DNA of 64,000 nucleotides from Zopfochytrium polystomum (taxonomy: Eukaryota > Chytridiomycota > Chytridiomycetes > Chytridiales > Chytridiaceae), in the NCBI GenBank assembly GCA_025765615.1, contig JAIVFJ010000298.1:1-64000 (forward strand), in the 5' to 3' direction. The notes beneath the pieces were generated by a model, which was given only the letters and a program-made list of their open reading frames with translations, was not told the origin of the DNA and did not search any database. Numbering within the stretch: position 1 is the stretch's first letter; every line of letters starts with the position of its first letter. Positions 32,944-47,863 of the stretch are shown piece by piece. Position numbers and translations under genes: made by a program.

Positions 32944-34454
32944 GGGGCAATTCCCTGGACCCTCCTCCAAGCTGCCCCTGTTTCATCACCACCACCAGCA
33001 CCACAAACACCTCAGATTCCAAGCCCCACCAACTCACCATGGATGTGAAGATTCAACTCTCACCCAAGTCAACCATCACAACCAAGGCCCTTATTGACTC
33101 TGGATCATCCTGCAACATCATTGATGCCACCCTTGCCAAGTCTTGTGCCATTCCCACCATCAAGAAATCCACACCCCTCAAGGTCCACTTTGCCAATCAT
33201 GCTCTGTTCAAGGAAATCAGCCATGAAACCAAGCTAAACCACCACATCCAAGACTTTCCACCATCCATGGTCAACCTGGAAGTATTGGATCTTGGCTCAC
33301 CCACATTCTCTGTCATCCTGGGATTACCATGGCTGCAAGCCCAGAACCCTGACATTGATTGGGTCACTGGTCAAGTCCAACCTCCACCAATTGGAACAGT
33401 CACCCAAAACTCAAGTCAAGCCTCCAAGTCTCATGCTCTCAAGTCCCTGATTCAAGGTTCTCAGCCTAGTATCCAAGGTCAACCACAAATGACAGCTCCA
33501 GTATCAGCCTGCAGCTCACAGATCCCAGCCAAGATTCAAGTTTCACAGTTCACAGTTCATAGTCAAGATTCCAGTACAGCTCATAGAGCTCACAGTCATG
33601 GCCAAGTCTGTAGTTCACAGAACCCACAGTCAAAGATTCAAGTACCACAGTTCACAGTCCAAATTCAAGATTCAAGCTCCACAGCTCACAGTCTTTGCCA
33701 AGAACAGAACCCTCAGTCAAAGATTCAAGAATCACAGTTCCCAGTCAACAATTCAAGCCCCACTGCTGATGAGCACAGAAGGACAGACCTTGCACCTGAA
33801 GGGGGAGATGGTTTCACCCCACAATCCAAGACACACCTTTCACTGCTTCCTGACAGTGTGTGGGCCCATGCTATTTCCAAGGACCCCAAGCCTCACAAGA
33901 TTCAAATCAGCCAAGAAGAGGAAAAACTTGAGATACTCAAGACAAGGCATGATGCAGCAACAGCTGGACACCCAGGAGAGCACAAGACATATGAGCTTGT
34001 TTCCAGAGACTTTTACTGGCCGGGCATGAGGAAGAACTTGCAGACCAAAAGACCAAGTCCCAAGCCAGACAACCTCAAGTTGGGACCTTTCAAGATCTTG
34101 GAGCAAATCAATCCAGTCACCTTCAAGCTGGATCTCCCTGCATCCATGAAGATCCACCCAGTTTTCCATGTCAGCCTTTTGGAGAAGTTTGTGGCCAACT
34201 CCATTCCAGGCAGAGTTGTTCCTCCTCCTCCTCCAGTTGAGGTGGAAGGTGAAGAGGAATTTGAGGTTGAACAAATCTTGGATGCCAAGTGGTTTGGAAG
34301 GACACTCAAGTTCCTTGTTAAGTGGAAAGGTTACTCAGATGCTGACAACACCTGGGAACCTGAGTCAAACCTCACTCACTGCCAAGACCTTCTGCTCAAG
34401 TTCAAGACCAGGTACCCCACCAAGCTGCAGAAGAGGCCTAAAAGGGGGAGATGA
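32859..34454 (+). CDS. Deleted Pol: protease, partial integrase, chromodomain
   Basis: Open for 531 codons to the 3' LTR edge. After the overlap comes a retropepsin-like domain with the active site IDSGSSCNIID (about residues 75-85) and VILGLPWL. A repeat-rich Ser/Gln/His spacer follows (about 175-310) with imperfect copies of SKIQ.SQFTV. Next is the start of the integrase zinc finger (ATAGHPGEHKTYELVSRDFYWPGM), then directly the integrase GPF-type module (LKLGPFKILEQINPVTFKLD) and a chromodomain (LKFLVKWKGYSDADNTWEPE). Reverse transcriptase, RNase H, the Cys pair of the zinc finger and the DDE core are missing. The open frame across deletions suggests selection or very recent origin. Confidence 0.85.
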   Translation: MFLLWLQGSCCQGLPKEEAPKLPGPGSLRGNSLDPPPSCPCFITTTSTTNTSDSKPHQLTMDVKIQLSPKSTITTKALIDSGSSCNIIDATLAKSCAIPTIKKSTPLKVHFANHALFKEISHETKLNHHIQDFPPSMVNLEVLDLGSPTFSVILGLPWLQAQNPDIDWVTGQVQPPPIGTVTQNSSQASKSHALKSLIQGSQPSIQGQPQMTAPVSACSSQIPAKIQVSQFTVHSQDSSTAHRAHSHGQVCSSQNPQSKIQVPQFTVQIQDSSSTAHSLCQEQNPQSKIQESQFPVNNSSPTADEHRRTDLAPEGGDGFTPQSKTHLSLLPDSVWAHAISKDPKPHKIQISQEEEKLEILKTRHDAATAGHPGEHKTYELVSRDFYWPGMRKNLQTKRPSPKPDNLKLGPFKILEQINPVTFKLDLPASMKIHPVFHVSLLEKFVANSIPGRVVPPPPPVEVEGEEEFEVEQILDAKWFGRTLKFLVKWKGYSDADNTWEPESNLTHCQDLLLKFKTRYPTKLQKRPKRGR

Positions 34455-34775
34455 TGTTATGAATCACCCTCTGGAAACCTCTGGAATCTTCTAGAACATT
34501 CCTTCATGGAACCTTCTGGAACCTCTGGAACGAACCTTCTGGAACCTTCTTTGCTTTCCTGACTTGTCTTGTTGGCATTGGTATCATTGGTATCATTGTA
34601 TTACTAATTGCTCTTTCTGGAACTTTCTTCGAGTCTTGACAAGGAAGACTCTCAAAAGGTATAAAAATGGGATGGGGGACCTGTCCCATCCCTCAAGTGA
34701 ATTATTGTTTCCAATACAATCATCACTCCTCTCAGTTCCTTGTCTGCCTTGCCCTGTCCTGCCATGTTCCTGACA
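34455..34775 (+). repeat. 3' LTR of the chromovirus
   Basis: 321 bp, apparently identical to 31659-31979 including the heat-shock elements, TATA box and AAGTGAATTAT. Preceded by the purine tract AAAGGGGGAGATGA and followed by the CAGGC duplication. Confidence 0.92.
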
Positions 34776-34780
34776 CAGGC

Positions 34781-35571
34781 CCACACACGCACAGACCCCC
34801 TTCCCTCGTCGTTCCCATCCCCTTCCCCCCCTCTTTCTCCCGGCGACTTTGGCGTCACCCATCTCCAAACCAACCTGCCCTCCACCCGCCCAGCTTAACG
34901 CCTCGCCAATATCTCCTGTTTTTAATGTTGCCAAAGGCGTTAATGGCCATGCAGCAAGAGTGTATGGAGAGTTGGGAACTGTCAACAAGAAGACTCCTGA
35001 ATGACGACTCCAAGAGAAATGGGATCCCCAAGGCAAACACCTTTTTAAGGGCTCCACAAAAACAAAATAACTGTGGTGCGGTTTTACCAGACACCTCCAG
35101 TTACATGAGACAACACCAGTGTCAGGAAACATCATGCCTGCAGCCAAATCTGGCTGCCTCTTAGAGAATCGAGGAATAGTGCGATGGAGGGGGTGCGGTT
35201 GGGTGTTTATTGGTGGGAGTCAGGCTCTGCTTTTACGCGGTAATGGGGGCCCGCCCGCCGCCAAGCACTTACCCGCACATTGCATTTGCAAAGCAAAACG
35301 CGCTGCGTCTTTTTTTCTCTTCCAATGTCGAGCGTTGGTGGTTCGGGACTTGTTCTCTCTTCGTCCGCTTTGTGTGAACCAACAAAAAGTCTTCAGACAC
35401 AATCCAAAATAACCAGTTTGGGTGCGTTCCCCTTTCTACTTCTCCTCGTTGTATTAACAATATTATTATAATTATAATACATACATGTACCAAATCCGAT
35501 TTGAAATCCAAGCGAACGAACGCGGACTTTGTAAAAGGCGGTTCACGCACGCAAGCTCCAACTAAGACCAA
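34781..35571. other. Intergenic interval between the chromovirus and the MDR gene
   Basis: Nothing recognisable. Short open frames show no domain. AT-rich stretch at about 35455-35485 (AATATTATTATAATTATAAT). Confidence 0.4.
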
Positions 35572-37042
<1,471 letters not shown>

Positions 37043-37149
37043 ACCATCAATTTGCGAAAAAAAAGCGATGAAAATAAAAGGTAACTTGGAAAAGCCGGAA
37101 TTTTCTGCATCAACAAGTATCACCGCCACACGTAACCGAACTTGATTTC

Positions 37150-37808
37150 CGCAGTGGAACTCCCTTGCTTTCCGTATTCCGTAAAGCGAAGGGTCCCCGG
37201 AGTTGACCGTGCCGTGTTTCCGGCAGGACTGATTTCGAACGCAGAAAGCGGCAATAAAGCACAGTCACGATACGTACCAAGAGGAAACCTTTATCCACGT
37301 TGGAGGAACCGTGTAGGCCGGCGGTGCCAGAGAAAACACTGAGATCTTGTGCAACAAAAGCCAACGAAAGCAAGGGGGGCTGCGCTATCCAGATTAAAAG
37401 TAAGCAAGGATGTTGAAGGAAAAGGACCACTCCAATGCAACAGGTGTGCTTCATCGCCAATCGTCCTACTAGTGTAGCCGGACTGGCCAGCGACTAGTTA
37501 GCAGAACCAGACTGTTCGCTCCGCAGAACGGCCCCGGAGACGGACTCGCGCAGTGATCGGTAGGGCGGGTATCGAGCATTTGCACCGTGGGTGCCTCACC
37601 GACAAGTGTTGTCATTTAATCTCTCACCGCTCGACCACCGGGGCTAACTAGAATCTGAAAATTGCTCTTAAATTACCCGAACACTCTGTATTCTGTAAAC
37701 AGTGCAGTAGGGCTGCGGTTGAGGCTTCGGTGCTTCGTATCAATATATATAACTGAAAGTAGTCTTTACCGACGAGTTGAACGCAGTTGCTGTCGGCCGA
37801 CCATTTTG
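37150..37808. repeat. Dispersed ~0.7-kb repeat, copy B
   Basis: Second copy of the repeat at 28821-29516, same orientation, with the nested SINE (37513-37647). Small indels and substitutions throughout. No coding frame is conserved between the copies, so the repeat is probably non-coding. Confidence 0.75.
37513..37647 (-). repeat. tRNA-like SINE copy 4
   Basis: Minus strand starts GCCCCGGTGGTCGAGCGGTG, has B-box-like ATGCTCGATACCCGCC and the tail CTGCGCGAGTCCGTCTCCGG. Same position inside copy B as copy 3 inside copy A, so the two were duplicated together. Confidence 0.65.
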
Positions 37809-38150
37809 AAGCACAATCCCTTGGGCCTCCTTCTTCCTCCGCATCTTCGAGCACTCCCTCAGGCACCGTGGGGCTTGCCGTGCATTGTCCTGCAATTTCC
37901 TTACATGGCGACTGCTGTCCGTGATGATACGAGTAGATGAATATACTTTAGGCAGTTTAGGGCGGCATCGGTGAGGACGCTCGCGTGTGACGCTTTGGCA
38001 TGCTGTGGAGAGTGGGGACCTTTCTTTCTCGCACTTTTGCCAAACGACGAATGAACAGAAACGAGCAAAATCTCTATGCATTTCCAAACATAAACTTAGC
38101 TCGTGAAAAAAATAAAAAAAATAAAACCCAAGTAGGAAACGCATTTTCAA
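37809..38150. other. Intergenic interval downstream of MFS paralogue 2
   Basis: Nothing recognisable; the right part is the 3' flank of the minus-strand transporter, with an A-rich tract at 38107-38125. Confidence 0.4.
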
Positions 38151-40187
38151 TCAAAAAGCCACAGTGGCCTCCCTCCCCGATGGCAGCCTGTCCTTGCGCA
38201 TAAACATGGACGCGACCAGCATAACCCCCGCGAGCGGAATCATCACATGAAACACGAGCTGCAGCGTCTCGACGTACCCGTGGACGACCGGCCCCCACTC
38301 CGCCTCGGGCAGTGCGGATCGTATCAACGACGGCGACTTGTAAAGGGCCGGGAGGTCAACCCCGGGCACCGTAAAATGCAGCGTGGCGTTCGCCCGCTCA
38401 ATGTTCGCCGCGACTTTCTGCGGCAGCACCGAGTTGAACGTCACCGACAGCACGGCGAGGCCGACTGCTGCGCCGAGGGTCTGGAAGAAGGTCGTGACGG
38501 CGGTGGCGGCGGCGAGGAGCGGCTCGGGGACGGAGAACTGGGCGACGAGGGTGATCATCTGGACGCCGAGGCCGGCGCCGACGCCGCCGACAAGGAGGAC
38601 GAGGACTTGTTTCCAGGTTTGCGCGGACTCGTCGAGGAGCGCGCAGAGCGCGCCTGTGAGGGCCAGGAGGACGGCGCTGGCGGGGATGAAGGGCCAGGCG
38701 TGGCCGGTCGCGCTGGACGCGAGGCCGGTTCCGATCGCGAGGATCACGAGGCCGAGGATGAGCGGGAGACTGCGGACGCCGGCGGACGTTGCGGACTCTG
38801 GACAAACATTAGGGAGGCAAGAGAGTCATTACATTGGTTGGCGCCATCAAAAGCAGCGAAAAGGAATGCCACCCCGCTGCGTACCTCCCAGAACAACCTG
38901 GTACCACTGCGGGACGTAAAAGATGAACCCAAAGAACGGCACGGAAAAGAAAAACATGGTCACAAGCGTGGCGACGACTTGCGGGCGGCGCACAAGCTCC
39001 AGCGGGATGATCGGGTTCGCAGCGAGCTTTGCCTCAACGAGCACGAACGCGGCGGCGAGCAGCGCGCCAACGATAAAGAGCGCGATGACGACGGCCGAGT
39101 TCCACGCGTACTGCGTGCCGCCGCCCTGGAGCGGGACGAGGATGCAGATAACGGCGCCAACGAGCAGTGCGGTGCCGAGCCAGTCGAGCGAGGCGAGGGC
39201 GGACAGGCGGTTTTCGGTAGTCGAGGAGGGCACGTTGAGCAGGAACAGGGCCGCGACGATGGTGATGGCGCCGAGGGGTAGGTTGATGTAGAACACCCAG
39301 CGCCAGGAGACGTGGTCGACAAAGACGCCGCCGAGGAGTGGGCCTGAATGCAAGTTATCAAGCGCGAAAATGTGAGTGACAGGCCCTATTTGGAGTAGTT
39401 GAATACGCTTACCGGCAACGGAGGCAATGCCAAAAGATGCGCCGATCATGCCGCTCCATTTTGCGCGCTCCGACGGGAGAACGACGTCCGCAATGATAAT
39501 GAGAACCAGCGAGAAGATTCCACCGCCACCAATTCCGGCGACAGCCCTCGCAATTATCAGCATCTAGTCGGGGTAAGGAAAAAAGATGCGTCAAAAGGTG
39601 CACATGGCACAAACGAGAGGCCTTACAGGCATGCTATTCGCCGCTCCGCAGAGGGCGCTTCCGAGCTCGAAAATCAAAATGGCAAACAGAAAAGTTGGCT
39701 TGCGGCCAAAGATGTCGGCCAGCTGGCCGTACGACGGGATGAAAGCCGTGGCGGTCAAGAAGTAGGCGGTTGCGACCCAAGCGACTTGGTCCTGGGCAGC
39801 GAACTCTGTCGAAATTGCTTGCAAGGCGACTGCGACGATGGTCTGAATGAATGTCGGTTATAAGCGTTGGGTCGAAAGCTGGTCGCCAGGGTTGCTGCGC
39901 ATGAACACCGTCTCCAAGTAAAAGCAGGAAGACAATCAAAATGATTGACTTACTTGGTCCAACGAAGCAAGGAAAACAGCAATGTTGAGACCAAGGAAGA
40001 GCAAGCCAAACTGCAAATTGGTCATCGAGGGAGCGATGCGTTTTCCATGGTTGGACCGGACTTCGCTTTCCTTGTGGATGCCGCCGCCGCCGAGCTCGTT
40101 GTCGGTTGTTGCGACGGCAAAGTGATCGGCCTGGTGGTCAAACACCGTGTGGACGCTTGCGGTCGGCTCTGGAGTCTGGGAGCTCAT
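38151..40187 (-). CDS. MFS drug/toxin efflux transporter, DHA2-like (paralogue 2)
   Basis: Five exons on the minus strand: 40187-39954, 39842-39626, 39563-39413, 39343-38885 and 38797-38151, about 568 residues, all in frame. Every intron position matches paralogue 1 at 21700-23920, and the proteins are nearly collinear ([51 protein letters not shown] end). Differences cluster in the N-terminal Gly-rich tail and the TM-linker after the fourth exon start. The first ATG of exon 1 is at 40187. The two intact copies lie in opposite orientation about 14 kb apart with the mobile-element zone between them. Confidence 0.88.
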
Positions 40188-40674
40188 CACGGGAGGGGTT
40201 GGTTGGCCGTTGGATGGTGGGTTGTGGGAGTTGTGGGAGTTATGCCCTCGGCGTTTCCGCTGCGACGGGCAGGGAAGGTATTTTTTTTTCCTTTCTTTCT
40301 CTCGGCTCTCCTATCCATAGCAGCTGAGCTATTTATGTCAAGGCAGGTCCCTCACGGCGCCAGCTTGCCCAGCTTCCGCCGGCCGCACTCCCCGCACTTT
40401 GTATTTGTAAAACACGCGGAAAGGGCCATGAGCGCGGGGCGGCATTTCTTTTCTGATTAGTATGTTGCAGTTCTTCCAAGTTTCACTCGAAGGAGAGGGG
40501 GTTTTTTTTTTTTTTTTTTTTTTTTTTTCGTCGGGGATGTGTGGTTCGGGCTTGGCCCCTGTCCGTCCGTCCGCGTTGTGTGAACCAGCCACCAACCGGA
40601 AGCGGGCCTTTATTGAGTGTGCCTTCTGCGCGTTACACAGAATTATTTATTTTTCTTTCTTCTTCTTCTTCTTC

Positions 40675-40750
<76 letters not shown>

Positions 40751-40977
40751 CCCTCCGCGTCTAACTCTTATTCCTCTTTTGTCCTCGTTCCACTCCCTCG
40801 AGCTTGACCTTCCTTCCTTCGTTCGTAAGGCTCTTTTTGCGCAGTCTGTGCGGGGTACATAGCAGTCATCATCCATCCATCCATCCATCCATCCACTCAA
40901 TGCCTCGCCCGCGAAACACGTACGTAACAAAACGATGGGAACAAACGCGAGAGACAGAGACAGAGAGACAGGGAGAG

Positions 40978-41008
<31 letters not shown>

Positions 41009-41599
41009 CGGGAGAGACAGAGCGAGAGAGAGAGACAGAGAGAGCGAACAGGACAGGACGGGACTTCTCTCAAAATGGGACTTGTCAGAGAGTATAAACA
41101 ATTTCATCAGGCCATCGATCGTGCGTGGTGGCGCCATGACGCGAATAACAGGGCATTTCAGACTCCGTCAGGCCACTGTCGTTAGAAACACCATCACAAC
41201 CACCACCACCACCACCACCACCTTCTTCTTCTTTAACCGCCGCCGCCGCACCATCACCACTAAAACCCCCGCCACCGCCGCCGCCGCCCCCGCCGCTGCC
41301 CGCCGCGATCGCGATCGCGCGTCGCTTCTCTTCGTCGTCGTCGTCGTCGTCTCCTTCCTTTTCCGTTTTTTTCTGCTTGTTGCCGAGCCCCCGCCTCAAA
41401 CACCACCACCGTCGCATCGCCGTTCTCGTCGTTTTCATCCGCGCGCCTCTCCACCACCACTACCACAGCCGCCACCGCCGCCGCCGCCGCCGCCCACCTT
41501 CCACGCCCCTTTACCACAAGCGCCAGCAACAACAGCACATCCCTCCTCCTCCCCGCGCGCACCAAGAACCCCACGACCCCGCCACCACCGCCGCCAACA
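40188..41599. other. Intergenic interval with microsatellites
   Basis: No gene is supported. It holds a T run (40502-40528), a CT run (about 40675-40748), CATC repeats (about 40870-40895), a GA-rich stretch (about 40950-41045), and ACC and CCG repeats (about 41197-41290). The AQ-rich frames through 41085-41600 are repeat translations. The 3' part presumably includes the promoter of the isomerase gene. Confidence 0.5.
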
Positions 41600-42815
<1,216 letters not shown>

Positions 42816-43056
42816 GAGAGCCGCGCATGGCGCATTGCACAAGGGTGTGGGAAACCATTCTTTTTGGAATAGAAGACCGCAAGGTTAAGGGATAACATCC
42901 TGTCTACCAGAGAGAGATTGTTGCTTCTTTCTGTTCATTCGACTTATTACAGTTGCAGTAGTACTTTTGGTTGCGACAGACTCCCTTCCCTCCAGACCCA
43001 ACAGACGAACGGATTTACACGCTCGCTCGCACACCACCATTAAATTTTTTTTCTCG

Positions 43057-46000
43057 TCACGCCTCGGCGTTCAACAAATACAAGCACTCGGCCGCCAACC
43101 GCTCGACGGCCTCCCCGCTCAAGTCGGCGGGGCGCAGCTCGCGGTCGGCGCCGGCGGCGATGGCGACCAGCTCGGGCTCCCACAGCCGCAGGCCGTCGCG
43201 CACGTCGCCCAGCAGCGCCTCGTCTTCGACCGCGCGCCCCGCCGCGCACTCGCGCACCACCTTGAGCGCGCGCGCTCGGATCACCTCGGCCGTCGCCACC
43301 GCCGCCCGCTGCTGCTGGAGCTGGAGCTGCAGCAGCTGCTGTTGCTGCTGCGCCGTTTGGGCTTGCGTGCTGCCGCCGCTGGTGCTGCTGCGCGCCGCCG
43401 CGAGCACCTCCGCCGCCCGCCCCGGTCGAGACATGGCCAGGAGCACGGGAACCAGCCCCGTCGCCGCCGTCTCCGCCGCCCGGCCACTTGGTCCGCTTCC
43501 TACTCGGCCGGCGCCGTCGCCGTCGCCGTCGTTGTCGCCGTCGTCCGCGACCCGGCGCCACCGCTCGGCCCCGCCGCGCCTGCCGCGTCCATTGACTTTG
43601 ACGCTGTTGCTGCGCCCGACGACGGCGGCGACGCCCTGCTCGAGCATCATGGTGAGGTTCAGTAGGGTGACCAACGCGTACTCCCAGCACACTGCGTCCT
43701 CAGGGGCTGCAGCCGCCATGGTCAGCAGCGACGGCGACGACACGGTCTTTGCGGCAATGGGAACGGCAAGGGTGCTGCCGCTCTTCGGGCCACCGGTCCC
43801 CACCGACAACCACGTCCCCTCGAGCGGAGCGCGCGGGAGCACGTCACCGCAGCAGCGCACCAGCAGGTCGACGGCGCCGTCGGCGTTGGCCAGGACGCCC
43901 GTGTTTTGCCAGTTGGCAAACAGCCGCGCGAGCGACTCGAGCGCGGCAGGCACCGAGAGGTCGTCCAATGGCGGGAGGACGCCCGGCGATGCGAGGTTGA
44001 ACGACACCACGTCGGTCGCGACCGTCACAACCAGGAGCGCGTCGGCGGGCGACTGCAGCCGCAGGCTCGCCGCCGCCCCGTTCAGCGCGATGAGCGCCGA
44101 TCGCCGCAGCTCGAGCGCCGCAGACGCGCTGCCAGGGAAGAGTGTGCGGCGAGAGCGATGTGGTCCCTTTGCTGTCGACGACGACGGCAGCGACGCGTCC
44201 ACGCCGTCATCGCCGCGAAGGCACTCAAAGTCATAGTCCACGAAACTCTCGTCTCCGTTCACGAATCGGTCCAAGGTGTCGTCTTCGTCGTCACAGTCGC
44301 TCTCGTGCTTTTCGGGCTGGTCGTCGTCGTCAGCCTCCTCGTCTTCGTGACAGGTAGCTGGCCGAAACGGCGACAGCGCGAGGCAGTCGAGCAAGATTCG
44401 TTGGAATTCCGCGTTTTCGCCCAGCCACTTTTGGTTCCCTGCGTCCGCTAGGCCGCAGTTTCGGAGAATCTGCATCGCGCAGATCGCGCGCTCGGCGGCT
44501 TGACGCCTGGGGCTTTCGAAAGTGGATGCAATGTCGTCGAATGGCGCAGAGATGGGCAGTGACACGTTTTCGTACGACTCGATCTGAAGAAGCTCTTCCA
44601 TCGGGACAAAGAGCCGTCGACACGGAGACGGGTTAGGAGTTGTTGGAGTCGAAGGGACCACCATCGGCGATTCGGGTTTCGTCTGCTTGATGAGCACGAG
44701 AAAATTCAGTATGAAGTTTGTCGATTACAAGGTTCTTGCACTGAGAAACAAAAAAAAGAGGGAAAGGAAAAACCAACATACCGAGCAGTCGAGGCCACAA
44801 AACACGTCCAAGCTTCGATCCAAAACTTCCACCAACGACTTGACCAGTTCCGGAAACTCTCGCAGAATGATAGGAGTTGTCCGATCGCAGCACAACACTG
44901 TCAAAGTGTTCAGAGCCGTGGTTTCGTGGATGGCCTGACCCGACTTTAACGACATGATAACCGATCCCATGTCGACCGGCCCTTTTTCCAAAAGTTCCCA
45001 ACGTGTTTTTTGTAAGTCGATAAGCCAAATTGAGAATTCCTTCTGAACTCACCCAGCATATGCTTGGTGACCCGCCGGATTTTGGGAAGCCTTGCTTGCA
45101 GTTCCGAAAGTTCCAGACCACCGTACTTTTTTGGAGGAGGAACAAGCGGCTGCTGTCTTGGCGCGGCGACGGGCCGGGTCAAGGGGGGCTGCAGAGGTTT
45201 CCCCGCCGACTGCAACGGCTGGACGGGTGCCTGAGGTGTACCGCCGGGTCCTCGCCTCGGCGGAGCGGGCGGTCTCGGGTTCTGCATCCCTTGGGGCCGG
45301 CCGTGCGATTGAGGGGGTGGGCGGGCAGGGGACGCTTTGGCGACTGGCAATGAAGCCGGCGGGACTCCTCCCGGCACGTTTGGCGGGCGAGGCCGACCGA
45401 GGTGACCGGCGGGGACCTGGCAGGCTCGGCATCGGAACAGACGTGGGTGCCATTGGTGAGGGTCCAGGGGCCTGCATTGTTGATGGAACTGTCAATGGAG
45501 GTCCACTCATCGGCGGTGGCCCCCCGGGAATGGGCGTCGGCACCTGAAACGAAATCGGTGCACCAGGACTTGGTGCGGCAGGGGAGGGTGCGGTGCGCGA
45601 CGGAGAGTTTTGTTGCTGCTTTTGCGGTGTCCCCTGACGCGGTGGGGCATTCGGGTTCTTGGGAGGTCTACCAGGTCCTTTGTGAGGCGTAGGAACCGTT
45701 TGGCCCGAACCCGATGCAGCTGCTGTGGCTTTCGGGCTGCTCTCAATCGCCTTTGGCGTTTTTGGAGCTTTCAAGTCCAAAAGAATGGGAATCATAAATA
45801 CAAAAAAAAAAAAAACTTAACATAAAAGAAGCCAGCTGCGTATTTTCGAAAGCGAGAGGCTACTTTACCTGGAGGCGGCCCTTCAGGAACGGGGGCTTTG
45901 AAGTCGGGATTTTTCCCTTTGACAACGTCCGTCGCAGCATGCGGCACCAATTCCTTTTCAAATCGAAAAAGGTAGGATGCGTAATGCTTCCGCAGTGTCA

Positions 46001-46902
46001 ACGGCGCTGAAACGGGTGTAGTAATTCCCATTCGAGACGTAATTTGCTTCCACATGCGTTCTCCACTGATCGCGTCATAGCCACCGAGGTCTACGACAAT
46101 GTAAAACAGCGAATACATGTCCAGCGGTCGACCAGCAAGATTCGGGAACCGGTTAATTGGGTTGCCGTTTGCATTGTGGAAGTCCAACAAGAGTTGCTTC
46201 CATTCCTCCTGCGGAAGAATGTTGAATTCGTTGATATTCACGGGCGGGGAACGACGCCGGGCGAATCGAAGGGCCGTTGGGAACCGGCGCAGCTCCCCCA
46301 GCGGCTTTCTTATTAGCAAGCAAAGGGGGTCGACCCTGGGGTTTTCCGGAAGCGGGAGGTGGCGCAAAATATCCTGGTGTAGATGGTCCTGGGGAACTCA
46401 TTGGCTGGCCACTCGGCGGCGGCTGGAGCTGAGGAGGCGGCATATTTGGTCCCAGCGACGGAATGTTTGGTCCCAGCGATGGATCAGACTGCAGGGCTAT
46501 TCGCCGGGCCTGCTCAATCAAGTCCCTCTTCTCCTGTACCATGGCACGTATCTGATTAAGCTTCGACCGTGCTTCAGCAAGTTCAACATCCGCAGCCGCC
46601 GATTCCTTGGAGCCATGGCGCGCTTCGAGGGCCTGTACAAGCGAAGTCTGGGAGGACAAAGCTCCCTGAAGCTTGTTGATCAACTCGGTGATGTGCCCTG
46701 GTTGCTGGAGCAACGCTTTTTGAGCGCTCGACGGCTGGGAAGGCGGCCTCATCGAGCCTGGTCGGAATCCGGGGGGGTTACTGCGGTTCATGTTTGGGGT
46801 GTTCGGTCGCACGTTCGGTTGCGGAAAGCTCTGTTGCTGCTGGAGACCCTGTTGCTGTTGGAGGCCTTGCGAGAGGCCCTGCTGCTGGAGGCCCTGCTGT
46901 TG

Positions 46903-46935
<33 letters not shown>

Positions 46936-47847
46936 TCGCTGGAAGCTTTGCAACATTTGCATGGGCAAGTTCCCAGCCCCGAACGGATCGTCAAACATTC
47001 CAAGGCCAGGCATGGCGAAACCCATGTCGGCGGCGGGCCCACCTGCCGGGACGCCGAGGGCGCCGGCCAACGCGCCGGGGCCTCCCGCTCCGCCGGGGAA
47101 ATTCGACATTTTCACGCGCTTGTCGCCAAAATCGGACGGCGACGGAGGGACCGACTGGTCGACCGATCGGCGTTTCGCCCCAGACTTCTGGGCGTTCGCA
47201 GACAGCCCGGACCGCTGCTGCGGCTGCTGTTGCGCCTGCTTCTGTTGCTGCTGTTGCTGATGTTGTTGCTGTTGCTGCACAAGCTGCTGCTGTTGCAACA
47301 ACTGCTGTTGATTGAACTGTCTGGGCGGCATATTCTGCAGGCGCGGCGACGTTTGCTGGGACGGCATCATCTGGCCTTGGGGTCGTACCTGCGGCGGGCC
47401 ACCGAGCTGCTGCTGCTGTTGGGGCGACGGAAAGTTGCTAAAGGTGGGCGATCCACGCGACATGGGCTGTTGCGGGTTGAGGCCCGCAAACTGCAGCCCT
47501 TGCGGGTCGAACAGCGATGGGAACTGAGCATCCATGGCGCTCATCTAATGCCAACGGCGGGAGGGGTGGGTTAGCACGCGAGATCAGCCAAACGAGCCAG
47601 GGCGGGAGAGCACAAGCAGCAAAGTTACCGAATTAAAGTCCCCGATGAACGAAGGGTCAAACATCCAGTCGAGCGACGACGGATCCCCGCCGCCGCCGCC
47701 CAGGCCCATCTGGTTGAAGTCGACGGGGCCGAACGGGTCCGACGGGCCGAGCGGTCCCCCGCCGCCCTGCTGCTGCTGCTGCTGCTGGTTGTTGCCGCCG
47801 TTGCCGGCGCCGCCGCCACCCTTGTCACCGCCGCCGCCGCTAAACAT
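43057..47847 (-). CDS. SWI1: SWI/SNF subunit SWI1 (ARID domain)
   Basis: DNA-binding subunit of the SWI/SNF chromatin-remodelling complex (ARID1/BAF250 family). Exons on the minus strand: 47847-47629, 47544-45869, 45767-45053, 44981-44782 and 44682-43057; about 1,480 residues. The N-terminus is Gly/Gln-rich with long poly-Gln tracts. The ARID domain (about 46245-45940) reads NILPQEEWKQLLLDFHNANG through DLGGYDAISGERMWKQI and LRKHYASYLFRFE. A Pro-rich linker follows, then the C-terminal helical region (ETTALNTLTVLCCDRTTP, RRQAAERAICAMQILRN) equivalent to the BAF250 C-terminal domain, with a large acidic insert and poly-Gln near the end. Frameshifts lie near 46245 and 45395. Exon 4's acceptor is chosen for frame and is the least certain junction. 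Confidence 0.8.
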
Positions 47848-47863
47848 TTTCCTCGCAGGCACG

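Larger units (their letters stand above)
31654..34780 (+). mobile_element. Young non-autonomous Ty3/gypsy chromovirus (Tf1/sushi-like)
   Basis: Complete element: 5' LTR 31659-31979, internal region, 3' LTR 34455-34775, flanked by the 5-bp target-site duplication CAGGC (31654-31658 and 34776-34780). The two 321-bp LTRs appear identical by eye, so insertion is recent. Two coding frames encode Gag and a PR/partial IN/chromodomain protein; reverse transcriptase, RNase H and the integrase catalytic core are absent. The element therefore needs enzymes in trans. A purine tract (AAAGGGGGAGATGA) ends at the 3' LTR. Confidence 0.9.

Noticed and set aside
46117..47574. 485-codon plus-strand frame opposite SWI1
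   Set aside because: Leu-rich translation of the antisense of poly-Gln tracts; the real coding evidence (ARID domain, Gln tracts) is on the minus strand.
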